From NCBI GenBank assembly GCA_024232355.1, contig JAAEPW010000967.1:1-64000 (forward strand): a stretch of 64,000 nucleotides of DNA, in the 5' to 3' direction. Origin of the DNA: Chloroflexota bacterium. Lineage in GTDB: Bacteria > Chloroflexota > Anaerolineae > B4-G1. The translations under genes were made by a program, and so were the position numbers. This document shows, piece after piece, positions 1 to 9,201 of the stretch (position 1 is its first letter; each line of letters begins with the position of its first letter). Under the pieces are notes generated by a model, which saw only the letters and a list, made by a program, of their open reading frames with translations, made no database searches and was not told where the DNA came from.

Positions 1-2
1 CT

Positions 3-110
3 TACATTTTTGATCGTGTATCCGAGGCTTACAATATGCCCTGCCTCTCTGATCTGATCACCGAAAAAGCAGAACAACTACGCATGGGAGATTCCTGGGA
101 ACCTCTTTGA
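3..110 (+). CDS. C-terminal tail of an unidentified protein (partial, enters from the left edge)
   Basis: An open frame runs from the window edge to a TGA at 108-110 and gives about 35 residues, ending in RMGDSWEPL. Its charged helical composition looks like real coding sequence. I do not recognise the family and cannot see the start. It converges on the minus-strand hydrolase gene that ends at 302. The alternative is a chance open frame; it is too short to exclude that. Confidence 0.35.
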   Translation, partial: YIFDRVSEAYNMPCLSDLITEKAEQLRMGDSWEPL

Positions 111-250
111 TCCGGCTCCGTCTTGGGTTCTTAACCGGCTTGTTGTCTGATTGACTTGTCACCTTAGTTCACTGATAGAACCCTGATTGCTTTACTTGTG
201 TCTTGTTCATCAGGCTCACCCACATTACTGAGAAGATACGCTACACTCTG

Positions 251-280
251 CATTCGTGAAACTTCGTGTAATTCGTGGCA
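251..280. repeat. Three degenerate 10-bp direct repeats (ATTCGTG core)
   Basis: Three consecutive 10-mers, CATTCGTGAA, ACTTCGTGTA and ATTCGTGGCA, lie between the convergent genes. The rest of 111-301 shows no gene, RNA or clear terminator. Similar TTCGTGTAATTCGTGGC strings are familiar as dispersed intergenic sequence in some environmental genomes; that is a recollection, not a search result. Confidence 0.4.
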
Positions 281-301
281 AAAAAGACCATCATCCCACC
301 T

Positions 302-1495
302 TCACTCCTCCAAAGCCTCAACAATATGAGCCACGGCATCGTCGTCCGGCTCACCTCCGGCGAAAACGATCACCACATCCAAATCTGAGATGACGTGGAT
401 GAACGCGTAATGATCGCCGTACCAGCCCCGGGCCACGTAGGTGTGGTTTGGGTCCTGTGTGGGTACCCACCATTGATAACCGTAATCAAAGTTGCGTCCG
501 GCACGCGTGATCTGCACGCTGGCAGAACTGCGCACCCAATCCTGCGGCACGATCTGCTCTCTATCCCAACATCCCTCATTGAGATAGAGATAGCCGATCC
601 TGGCCATATCGCGCGCGGTCAGGAACAGTCCCCAGGCCCCGGGCGTGATGCTCTGGGGCGATGGGATAAAGTTCCATCTGTAATCTGAAATCCCAATAGG
701 CTCGAACAGCTTTTCGCGGGCGTATGCCTCCGTCGTTTGCGACGTCTCTCTCTGGATGATGGCCGACAACAACTGCGTGCCGCCACTGTTATAGCTGAAC
801 ACCTCGCCTGGCTCGTGCGCCATCGGTCGATCCAGCGTGTATTGGGTCCAGTCGGGAGAATCGAGCAGTGATTGGACATCAGAACCGCCGATACCGCCGC
901 CCCAATCCAGGCCGCTGCTCATACTCAAGATGTGGTGGAGTGTGATCGCCTCTTTGCGCTCGTCCATATTGGCGAATTCGTATTCGGGAAAATAGTCCAA
1001 AATCGCATCGTCCACGCTGCCGATATAGCCCTCTTGCATCGCGATCCCCACCAAGATAGAAGTGACGCTCTTGGTGCACGAGTGAATGTGATGCAGATAA
1101 CGGCTGTGAAACACCGGGGGATAATGCTCGGCCACGATATAGCCACCTTGAACAACCAGAAACGCTACGTCATCCCCAACCTTCTCTGACAGTTGTCCCA
1201 ACGTTACCGAATCGATCCCTTGTCCCTCTAGTGGTGAAATCTGCCACTCTTCTGTGGGCCAGTAGGCGGTCGATCTTGGATTGCAAGTTGATTGCGAGGT
1301 TGGTGTGAAAATCAAAGAGGGTGTTGCTGCCGGTACTAGCGTCGCGGTTGGAGACACCGGCACAGGAGAAAAGGTCGGTACGGCCGTTGCTCTCGCACTT
1401 GTGCAGCCAGTGAAGAGAAAGAGCACCAGCAAAAGAGTCACGAACCTGGCACTGCTCAGATGAATGGAGATTTGGGCATCAATCGTTTTCTTCAA
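302..1495 (-). CDS. Secreted serine hydrolase lipoprotein, beta-lactamase class C-like
   Basis: Predicted penicillin-binding-protein/class C beta-lactamase fold hydrolase, probably an esterase, D-aminopeptidase or amidase anchored outside the cell membrane. The sequence shows a signal peptide ending in lipobox LFTGC, a Pro/Thr linker, the SxxK nucleophile motif as SCTK, and the second motif as YNS. The true substrate cannot be read from sequence. The frame is open to an ATG at 1582, but that start would overlap the upstream peptidase. The TTG at 1495 has GAGGG seven bases upstream and gives 397 residues with the lipobox Cys at about 31; ATG at 1531 is the alternative. It follows the broken S9 peptidase by about 10 bases and is the last gene of the lipoprotein island. 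Two other genes in the island carry the same fold. Confidence 0.8.
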   Translation of the reverse strand: MKKTIDAQISIHLSSARFVTLLLVLFLFTGCTSARATAVPTFSPVPVSPTATLVPAATPSLIFTPTSQSTCNPRSTAYWPTEEWQISPLEGQGIDSVTLGQLSEKVGDDVAFLVVQGGYIVAEHYPPVFHSRYLHHIHSCTKSVTSILVGIAMQEGYIGSVDDAILDYFPEYEFANMDERKEAITLHHILSMSSGLDWGGGIGGSDVQSLLDSPDWTQYTLDRPMAHEPGEVFSYNSGGTQLLSAIIQRETSQTTEAYAREKLFEPIGISDYRWNFIPSPQSITPGAWGLFLTARDMARIGYLYLNEGCWDREQIVPQDWVRSSASVQITRAGRNFDYGYQWWVPTQDPNHTYVARGWYGDHYAFIHVISDLDVVIVFAGGEPDDDAVAHIVEALEE

Positions 1496-1505
1496 TCCAC
1501 AACCC

Positions 1506-3345
1506 TCAAATATTTTTTGGGTGGTCACCATTGCCACCCAAAATCCGATAGACAAATTGCATGCCGAGTTCCTGATGCTCAAGTTGCTGCTCTTGGGCGT
1601 GGGAGCCGTGTCCAGCTTTGAACCAGTGGACGTCGATCTCTTTGCCCAGTGATTTCAGTTTGGATTCGTAGACCTGCATCTGGCGGGGGCACAGCGGCTA
1701 TCGTTGCTGCCCTGAATGACCAAGATAGGGGCTTGAACCTGTTCCGCGTAGGTGATGGGTGAGCTCTTTTTGTGCGCCTCGGGCTTTTTTCCTGGCGAGC
1801 CGCCAAATAGCGCCCGCTGGTAGCCTCGCAGGGAATCATTTTCGTCCTCATACAGCAGGGTCCAATCGGCAATAGCCAGGCCCGCCATGCCACCAGCCCA
1901 CAATTCTGGTCGTTTGCCCATAACCTGCAAGGTCAGGTAGCCACCGTATGAATCTCCAGTCACAAAGACCGCATCCGGTTGAGCAATTCCGTTTTCTACC
2001 AACCACTGATAGCCGGCTGCCATATCCTGCACCTCCAATTCGCCCAGTTGGCCTATGATCGCCTTTTCAAATTCTTTACCAAAGGTGGTAGCGCCGTGGT
2101 AATTGATGCTGAAAAAGGCAAAGCCGTGATCCAACCAGGCCTGGCTTTCTGGATAGAAATACTCGAAAAAGACAGATGTGGGACCGCCCTTGACGTGCAA
2201 GATCGTAGGGAAAGGGCCATCACCTTCCGGCACAGCCAGCCAACTCTGGATCTCGTCGCCGTTTTCTGAGGTAAAGATGATCGACTTCCAGGGGCGACCA
2301 GCGGGCACATCACCAGCCGCCAGTATGGTGCGTGGTTCCTCACTGCCGCTGCCATCCAATGAAATCAGGCGTGCAGGATGAATTGGATCTTGCCAGGTGA
2401 CAAGTATCTCGTTTTCATCCGTAAAGGTACCATTGTCAAAGTAACTGCCGACTAGTCCAGTCGGATACTCAAGTTTGGTGACCATATCAGTCTCCAAATC
2501 GTACAGATAAAGCTGCCGACGGGCCTGATAGAGTTGGCTGAGCAGAACTCGACTTGCATCCCTTGACCATTGCCAGGCTTCCACTTCGCCAGGGATGTCA
2601 TCAATGAATAGTTCTCGGCGTGCGCCAGTGCTCGGGTTCCAAATCATTGGCCGAGTATAACCCGATTCGCTGGTGCTGGTAAATATACGAAAATCACCGG
2701 GGCGCGGCGCAAATTCCCCCAAGCTATGGCTAATACCGTTTCCATCCCAAAGCTCAGCCAAACGTTCGCCGCTGTGCAGATTCAAAGCCAAGAGTCGCGT
2801 ATCCGTCGAATTGGTCCCTTCAGTAGAGGCTATGACGACGATTTCACCATCATACGAGAGAGATGGACCATGGAAAAAGTTCTGACTTGAATAGATTTAG
2901 CGCGGCTTTTGGCCGGGGGCAAAGACATAGAGCATCAACCCACTAGGATCAGCAACCCGTGGACCTATCATGTTGCCACAAAAGCTCTGGCCAATTTGAT
3001 ACGAGTTATAGGGAGCAAGATCAGGTGCATATCCTCTGGCGATCCGCCAGTAAAGGGAACTCTCACATAGTGACCGGTCTCGTTGCCACCATCATCTCGC
3101 ATATAATAAACGTACTCACCATCGGCCGAGAGTAAACCATCGCGCACACCGGTTGGTTGATCTGTCAATTGTTGCAAATCACCAGTCGTTCTATCCCAGG
3201 CATAGAGCTGCATAACACCATCCCGGTCGGTGCATACCACACCCCGCTGCGGATTGAGATTTGCAATCCTGGCCCACAGGATTTTGGATGCACGAAATCG
3301 TTGTTTCCAAATAGCGTTTTCTTCAAGATCGAGTTTCTTTGGCAT
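1506..3345 (-). pseudogene. S9 prolyl-oligopeptidase/acylaminoacyl-peptidase family, disrupted by three lesions
   Basis: The N-terminal half is a beta-propeller and the C-terminal half an alpha/beta-hydrolase with GDSYGGY (Ser), the Asp in QGSND, and GHGSHAQ (His). The product would be a cytoplasmic oligopeptidase, since there is no signal peptide. Starting at 3345 (MPKKLDLEEN), the frame is lost near 3021-3031, where one base seems missing after GSPEDM. The continuing frame carries an in-frame TAA at 2897-2899. The frame is lost again at the G5 run 1685-1689, where one more base would restore APRQMQVYE. The last segment, with the catalytic His, ends at a TGA at 1506-1508. Three independent lesions favour true decay over a single sequencing error, although the last lies in a homopolymer. 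Confidence 0.85.
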
Positions 3346-3398
3346 AAATACCCCTCCTCAATTTCTTTTCCCCAGTGTACAGTGTATCTCGTAAATTC

Positions 3399-4637
3399 TC
3401 AATTCAGAGGCGACCAAGCACCCATCCCATCGTGCACTTCGCCCGGAGTCAATTGTTCCAGATCACCGGAGGCAACGTCATAGATCCATAGGGTAGAAGC
3501 AGGCCAGCCGATCGGGTTGGGCACCTCAGGCTGACGATCACTGATCGTGCTGAACAGCACACGGTTGCCGTCCGGAGACCAATCAGGCAAAAAGATTGAT
3601 CTATTTTGATCGTAAAAGGCAGCGGTCAGTTGTCCTGTTTCTATCTCGATAATGTGCAAGGTATCGGCGTTTTCTTGTGGCGCGGGAGCAACAGAGACAG
3701 CGATGTATGCCCCATCTGGCGACCAAGCCACCTCGGACGGATATCCATCGCTCATCTCGATAGACCAGTGCAGTTCTCCGTCTATCCCCACGATCAATAC
3801 CTCCTGGATCATATGATAGCTGACCACAAACTCTGTGCCGTCCGACGACCAATCCATCGCCGTCTCCCACGAAGCCACTGTTCGAACATCCTCATAAACC
3901 TCGACAATACGTTCGTCCTCAAGATATACTATTCGAGCCCCTCCGATATCGGGGACGAAAAGCAGTTCATCTCCAGTCGGAGACCAAAACACCCGGCTGA
4001 CGTTCCATTCGAGCGAGATGCGATGATCGACCTCACTGCCATCGGCTTGGACGACGTAGAGTGTGGGATCATCGTCTTCCACCACCTGGGCCATAAAGGC
4101 AAGCTGGGTTCCATCAGGAGACCAAGCGACAATGGTCCAATAAGAGTCGAGCTCCTCCGAGATCACATCACTGACGCTGATCTGCTCCGAGCCGTCTAAC
4201 GCTGCCACCCAAACCTCCATTCGGTAGTCGTCATCGTCAAGCCCCCCTTCCTCTCCAGGAGCTTGAAGCAAGTAGGCGATCTTGTCGCCACCGGGAGACC
4301 AAGAGGGCAGGATACAAGTACCTCCCTCGGAACCGCCTATATACCTCGAGTTAACGTAATCGGGTTCACCACCACCGACGTCGAGCACATAGATGGCAGT
4401 TTGGTAGTCATCGTCGGTCCGGTCGGTGGCATAGGCGATGTACGATTCGACGACGGGAGTTGTGGGCGTCATCAGCAGGAGCAAATCCTCCGTAGGTTCT
4501 ACAGGGTTTGCATTCGCCAGGTTCACATCCACCTGCCGGCGGGTAGCAGCCAGGTAAACGACCGATACCCCGGTCACTAACACACTTGCGGTCAAGACAA
4601 TTAGAATTGCGATTAAAAATTTACTTTCACGGCTCAC
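3399..4637 (-). CDS. Membrane-anchored PD40/TolB-like beta-propeller protein
   Basis: 412 residues. An N-terminal transmembrane segment (about 8-31, no lipobox Cys) is followed by an extracellular propeller of seven blades marked by SWSPGGDKIAYLL, AWSPDGTQLAFMA and variants. No enzymatic motif is seen; a binding or scaffold role is inferred from the fold. The start is GTG at 4637 with GGGAG nine bases upstream. The upstream gap of 230 bases holds a hairpin cluster, the only large gap in the island, so this gene may head its own transcript with the S9 pseudogene and the serine hydrolase. Confidence 0.8.
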   Translation of the reverse strand: MSRESKFLIAILIVLTASVLVTGVSVVYLAATRRQVDVNLANANPVEPTEDLLLLMTPTTPVVESYIAYATDRTDDDYQTAIYVLDVGGGEPDYVNSRYIGGSEGGTCILPSWSPGGDKIAYLLQAPGEEGGLDDDDYRMEVWVAALDGSEQISVSDVISEELDSYWTIVAWSPDGTQLAFMAQVVEDDDPTLYVVQADGSEVDHRISLEWNVSRVFWSPTGDELLFVPDIGGARIVYLEDERIVEVYEDVRTVASWETAMDWSSDGTEFVVSYHMIQEVLIVGIDGELHWSIEMSDGYPSEVAWSPDGAYIAVSVAPAPQENADTLHIIEIETGQLTAAFYDQNRSIFLPDWSPDGNRVLFSTISDRQPEVPNPIGWPASTLWIYDVASGDLEQLTPGEVHDGMGAWSPLN

Positions 4638-4680
4638 TGTTTTTCACTCCCTCACTATCATATTTCTGTTTTGGCCGGGC

Positions 4681-4787
4681 TAGCCGGGTGCTGAACCACC
4701 CGGCTAATAGCGTAACCCTCCTTCGGAAGCTATAGCCGAGCCCGCGAAGCGGGGTTGAGCTATGAGCCCGGCGGTTTAGCGCCGGGC
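4681..4787. repeat. Cluster of GC-rich hairpins (REP-like or attenuator)
   Basis: Between genes at 4638-4867 there are at least three palindromes. TAGCCGGGTG (4681-4690) pairs with CACCCGGCTA (4697-4706). CCCGC/GCGGG pair around GAA at 4741-4753. GCCCGGCG (4766-4773) pairs with CGCCGGGC (4780-4787). None is followed by a T-run on the minus strand, so a simple intrinsic terminator is not obvious. They may be REP-type extragenic palindromes or an mRNA stabiliser separating two transcription units. Confidence 0.6.
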
Positions 4788-4867
4788 GGCGTGTCAGACA
4801 CTTTCCGATCAGCTATTCAAACTCATAAACACACCAAGCGGTAACCTGTGGCAAGTTAGATTGCTCG

Positions 4868-7591
4868 CTAACGCTTGGCATCAATATAATCTTGCACGGC
4901 CCGTTCCAGAATATCCAGCGGCATGCTGCCATTACCCAATACCACACGATGAAATTCTTTGAGGTCGAATCGATCCCCCAATTGGTCCATCGCCTGCTGG
5001 CGCAGTTCGAGAATCTTGAGCATGCCGATCTTGTAGCCCGTGGCCTGGGCAGGCCGCACGATGTAACGGTCGACCTCGCCCGCGCTGCCCAAGACGTCCA
5101 TCATGTACGCCCGGGCCTCTGCTCGCGTCCAACGCTTGGCGTGGATGCCGGTATCTACCACCAAACGCACGGCGCGCAACAACTCGTAATACAGCCGTCC
5201 CACGTTGCCGTAGGGATCGTCGTCGTACACGCCCAACTCCCAGGCTAAGCGCTCGGCATACAACGCCCACCCCTCCACGTATCCGTTGAAGGCGATGTCG
5301 GTCCTAAACGTCGGCAGGTCCAATTCTTGCGCAATAGCGATCTGAAAGTGATGGCCGGGGACCGCCTCGTGATAGGAAAGCGACGGCATGATGAACTTTG
5401 ACGCCCAGGAACCGTTCGTTCTGATGTGAAAAGCGCCAGGACGCGAGCCACCACTCGATCCGGGCACGTAATACCCGCCAAACGGGCCGCCAATGATAAC
5501 CACGTCGGCCTGGGGGCGAATATCGAACGCTGCGTCTAACCGCTCATCCACGCCATCAAGGATCGCCTCGTAAGCGTCGATCAACTGATCCTTTCCCTCT
5601 TGCGTTCGAATATCGTGATGGCCGCCAACCGACGCAGCACGATCCAACAACGCGCGCAGGCTCTCATCCTGGGAATAGCCCAGTTCATCGAACACCTGGC
5701 GCATCTCGGCCTGGATGCGGGTCACCTCAGTTAGGCCCAATTCGTGGATCTCGGCTGGCGTCATCTCTGTCGAGGTCTGATTGCGCAGGATGTAGGCATA
5801 GTAAGCATCGCCGTCGGAGAATTTCCACACTCCGGCATCGTCGGTGGCAACGAGCAACAGACGATCCATGTAATCCAGCAGATCAACGTAAGCGGGGGCG
5901 AATGAATCTTGAATTTCTGCCAGTGCAGCATCCCGCAGGGTCTGTTTTTCTTCCTTGCTCAAACCGTCGAGCATTTCCAACTTTTCATCGAAAACAGTAT
6001 AGACCGTTAACGATTCCGCTCGGACCGCCGTAGGGTCTGAGGAGCGCGTCCCCAAGTAGTTTTTCATCTGATCTATCGTCATCTCGATGATGAACGACGG
6101 CGGAATCACGCCAATCTCCTCGCGCAGCACGAGCCCCTCCAGCAACTGGTCCACCTGCTCATCCACCAAGGACAAACGAGATACGTAATCCTCAGCGTCT
6201 CGTTTGTTGGTGATGGGATGAATTTCGGTGAGGATGCGGATCAACACATCGTGGTAGCCGCCCAAAAAGTGATGCACCGGGTAATCATAATACATAAACT
6301 CGTGGCCGCGCACCAGATCGTCCAGATACCACTCGTAGACGTCGTAGGATATTTGCTGCTCTGAAGACAACGCAGACTGGTCATAAGTTTGAAGGATGGT
6401 CAGGATCGCAGCCTCCAGTTCTTGCGTCTCGCGGGTGTAGGCATCGGACAGGTTATCCAGTTGATCGTTCCGCATATCCAAGGACTCGGTGATTCCCAAC
6501 CGTGTGATCCGTTCAGGGCTTCTGAGCAACAGGCGTTTGTAGGATTCCTCGAAAAAATCGTCTATAGGCATCCCTTCCAAACCAAGCACAATGTCGGAAA
6601 GAGATGGTGAATTTGTCCCAATTTCAGACGCGGAAGAATATGCATCCAGCATCAGGAACAGCGGTTCGCCAATGACATCATCCACAATGACGCGGGGGAA
6701 TTCTGGATCCTGATCAGGAAACACGCCGATATCATGATACATTTCCACAAATTCGGGCACGGCAAAGACGACGTCGTGCATATAGGTACGCTGCTGCCCC
6801 TCAGCCACCAGCGCGGCCTCCTGAACGGACACAATACCATCGCCATCGGTGTCAGTATCCGAGTCGTCAAAAGCGGCGGCAAAATAGTGCGTGAAAACCC
6901 CGCCAATGATGGGCAAGCCTTCCTCTTCAAGCCCGCTCCACCCATATTCGTCTCCGGCCACAGCAGCGACGGACAAGTGCGGCGACAGGTCACCGGTTAC
7001 CGCACCAATGTAATTGGCAGCCTGGCAAGAGTCAATGACCAGCAAGCGTCGATGGCTGACGATCTGCGCCCATTCGTCGGCAAAGAACTCGCTCCAGAGC
7101 ATCACGTCCCTCAGATAACTGCCGTGAGCGGCCACGTAGAGGAAAACGACGTCATCTTCGTCGGCATTCTGCTCCAGCCAGTCCAAGTCGTTTACCAGGG
7201 TCTCCCGGTCAAACTCGCGCAGTTCGTGAATGTGACCTGGGTCCCAGCCCGAATCCTCCAGCACTTGGCGCATCTGGGTGATGCCGGCGTAATCCACTGG
7301 CAGGTCGGTCATGTCCACGTCGCTATAGTCGTCTTTTTGGGCCAAGACGGCCCAACCCTCCACCGTGTCGGTATTCTCGGGCATTGGTGGGATTGGTGTG
7401 TCAGCCAACAGTACAGATGCAGCCGTGGGTGGAATTGGCGCTTTTGTTGGCGGCACAGGTGTTTTTGTCAACACCGGCAGTGCCGTTGGTTCAGTCACTT
7501 GCGATGGTTCCACCTGTCTACAACCAACAAGCAAGGCGATCAATACAAAAGCGGCGACGACACATCGTGCTTGTTGTCGGATGCGTTTCAT
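4868..7591 (-). CDS. Lipoprotein fusing a caspase/legumain-like cysteine peptidase domain to a DUF885 metallopeptidase-like domain
   Basis: 907 residues. Lipobox LVGC with Cys24, then a Pro/Thr linker to about 75. Residues about 78-285 resemble clan CD cysteine peptidases (C13/C14): His156-Gly157 in VAAHGS and Cys189 in IDSCQA, with an EF-hand-like DTDTDGDG at 244-251. Residues about 335-905 are a DUF885 domain with a zinc-type HEAVPGHH (741-748) and EGWALYAE (773-780). Both candidate active sites look intact. The DUF885 part is paralogous to the gene at 9202-11145, which lacks the cysteine peptidase. Start ATG 7591 has GGGAG seven bases upstream. Specificities are unknown; self-processing or processing of surface peptides is inference. 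Confidence 0.82.
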   Translation of the reverse strand: MKRIRQQARCVVAAFVLIALLVGCRQVEPSQVTEPTALPVLTKTPVPPTKAPIPPTAASVLLADTPIPPMPENTDTVEGWAVLAQKDDYSDVDMTDLPVDYAGITQMRQVLEDSGWDPGHIHELREFDRETLVNDLDWLEQNADEDDVVFLYVAAHGSYLRDVMLWSEFFADEWAQIVSHRRLLVIDSCQAANYIGAVTGDLSPHLSVAAVAGDEYGWSGLEEEGLPIIGGVFTHYFAAAFDDSDTDTDGDGIVSVQEAALVAEGQQRTYMHDVVFAVPEFVEMYHDIGVFPDQDPEFPRVIVDDVIGEPLFLMLDAYSSASEIGTNSPSLSDIVLGLEGMPIDDFFEESYKRLLLRSPERITRLGITESLDMRNDQLDNLSDAYTRETQELEAAILTILQTYDQSALSSEQQISYDVYEWYLDDLVRGHEFMYYDYPVHHFLGGYHDVLIRILTEIHPITNKRDAEDYVSRLSLVDEQVDQLLEGLVLREEIGVIPPSFIIEMTIDQMKNYLGTRSSDPTAVRAESLTVYTVFDEKLEMLDGLSKEEKQTLRDAALAEIQDSFAPAYVDLLDYMDRLLLVATDDAGVWKFSDGDAYYAYILRNQTSTEMTPAEIHELGLTEVTRIQAEMRQVFDELGYSQDESLRALLDRAASVGGHHDIRTQEGKDQLIDAYEAILDGVDERLDAAFDIRPQADVVIIGGPFGGYYVPGSSGGSRPGAFHIRTNGSWASKFIMPSLSYHEAVPGHHFQIAIAQELDLPTFRTDIAFNGYVEGWALYAERLAWELGVYDDDPYGNVGRLYYELLRAVRLVVDTGIHAKRWTRAEARAYMMDVLGSAGEVDRYIVRPAQATGYKIGMLKILELRQQAMDQLGDRFDLKEFHRVVLGNGSMPLDILERAVQDYIDAKR

Positions 7592-7619
7592 TTCAATTCT
7601 CCCATTCTAAATTGAACAC

Positions 7620-9187
7620 TCATTTTTCATAGACCCACTCTTCAAATAAAGCACTCAAATCGCACTGGCAATGGCGTTCGGCGAGCTGCCTAAATGCATC
7701 ACCCGTACCGATGCCCCACTTGTGAGATTCGGAATAATCACGCAGAAACTCGTCGAATGTTCTTTGGCCCATCTCTTTCGCCAAAGCCTCGATAAACAGC
7801 GGCCCACGGCCATAGACAATTGCGCCGTATTCCATACGCGTATAAGCTCTCACCGGCAGACCGATAGGAATGTCTTCCCGGCTCACCCTATTCCAACGAC
7901 TATCCATCTCACCAAGCCAGACCTTGAAAGCAAACCTACCGTCAGAATCCAAATAGTACAGCCCGGTAATATATTGAGTAATCGATTCATCGAGCCAGGG
8001 TTCGTCTATCTGATCATTCCCAACAGAATTATAGAACCATTGGTGCCCCACCTCGTGGGCGATCACCATTTCAAACATGTCCCGTGGCAGCACCTCTGCA
8101 ACTTGATATCTGTTATTTCCAAAAAGTGAACCATCGTCACCTGCGAGTTCGGGGATTACTGATACCACTCCCTGGTCGCTCCGGTCATAAAAATTACGGG
8201 ATATCGCCACCACACCAGGATACTCCATACCCAAGGCCATCATCGATGTGCTCACGATATCAAGTTCGGTGTAAGGATAAGTACCCAAACGTTCGTTAAA
8301 ACTCTTGAGCGCGTCTCGTGCAACACGTAGCGCAAACTTGGCTTTGCTCGCGCCTTTGGGCAAAGCATAGCTGTTGATCGTCGTTTCGCCCACCGTTTTG
8401 CTGACCACGGTGAAACCATCGCCAGCGGCCAGGTAGAAATCGCGCACAGGCCCGGCAGCAAAGGTCAAAACCTGATTTTCCGATTCGTACGCGCGGCCAA
8501 TCTCGACTCCTGAGGCAACCACCACCAGATCAGCAGGTGCAGTCACACGCACCAGGTAAAAGCTGCTATCAAGATACGTGATATCCCCGTTTGGCGATGG
8601 AGTTTCCACATTCCAGCCCTCGTCGTCATAGACCGGGATCACCGGATAGAATTCTTCCAGAGCCAATACGTTGCCAGCGTAACCAAACAGGCCATAGTGG
8701 CCACCCAGCACCTGGGGCACTCGCACCTCAAAATCCATCTGGATATCCACAGATTCGCCGGGTTGCAGAGCCACCAACAGAGGCACGCGAATGGCACTGT
8801 CGTGGAACTCGTGGACAGGTTCCGCATCCTGCCCATCCACCTGGATCGCTTCCACAACCGCCACGCCGTTGGCCGTGTTTGGAAACAGTCGAAAGTAAAT
8901 CTCGTCCAAGGGCACACCTTCCGGTTAGTATAATGGACTTGCTCGTGGCCTTGCAAGGTGCGCAGATCATCGGAAATCTCCAGGCCAATATGATACACGG
9001 TCGCGCCTGGCAATTCGTCCAACACGGCTTGTTCGTCAGCGATCAACCCTTCACGAAAGATTTCGCGATCATCCCAGGCCACATCGTCTGGGTGAGGCGC
9101 AGTGCGCAGAACGGGCTCCGAGCCAGACGCACCGCACGCCGTCAGAAACAGGATGGCGATTAACGAAAAGATCAGTTTTTTGTTCAT
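7620..9187 (-). pseudogene. M1-family (gluzincin) aminopeptidase lipoprotein with one frameshift
   Basis: Two overlapping frames together give a complete M1-type protein of about 522 residues: lipobox LTAC at the N terminus, a beta-rich N domain, then HEVGHQW and DESITQY, the HExxH...E zinc site. Frame is lost at 8921-8922: the N-terminal frame reads HYTNRK and the C-terminal frame VPLDEIYFRLF. One extra G would restore HYTNREGVPLDE. As the only lesion, in a short G/C run, it may be a sequencing or assembly error, a recent mutation or programmed slippage. Start ATG 9187 follows GAGGA. The stop of the DUF885 gene lies 14 bases upstream, so the two are probably co-transcribed. Confidence 0.8.
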
Positions 9188-9201
9188 CGTTTGTTGTCCT
9201 C

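Noticed and set aside
6734..7615. Plus-strand frame of 293 codons opposite the caspase-DUF885 gene
   Set aside because: Antisense shadow; composition and lack of motifs argue against coding.
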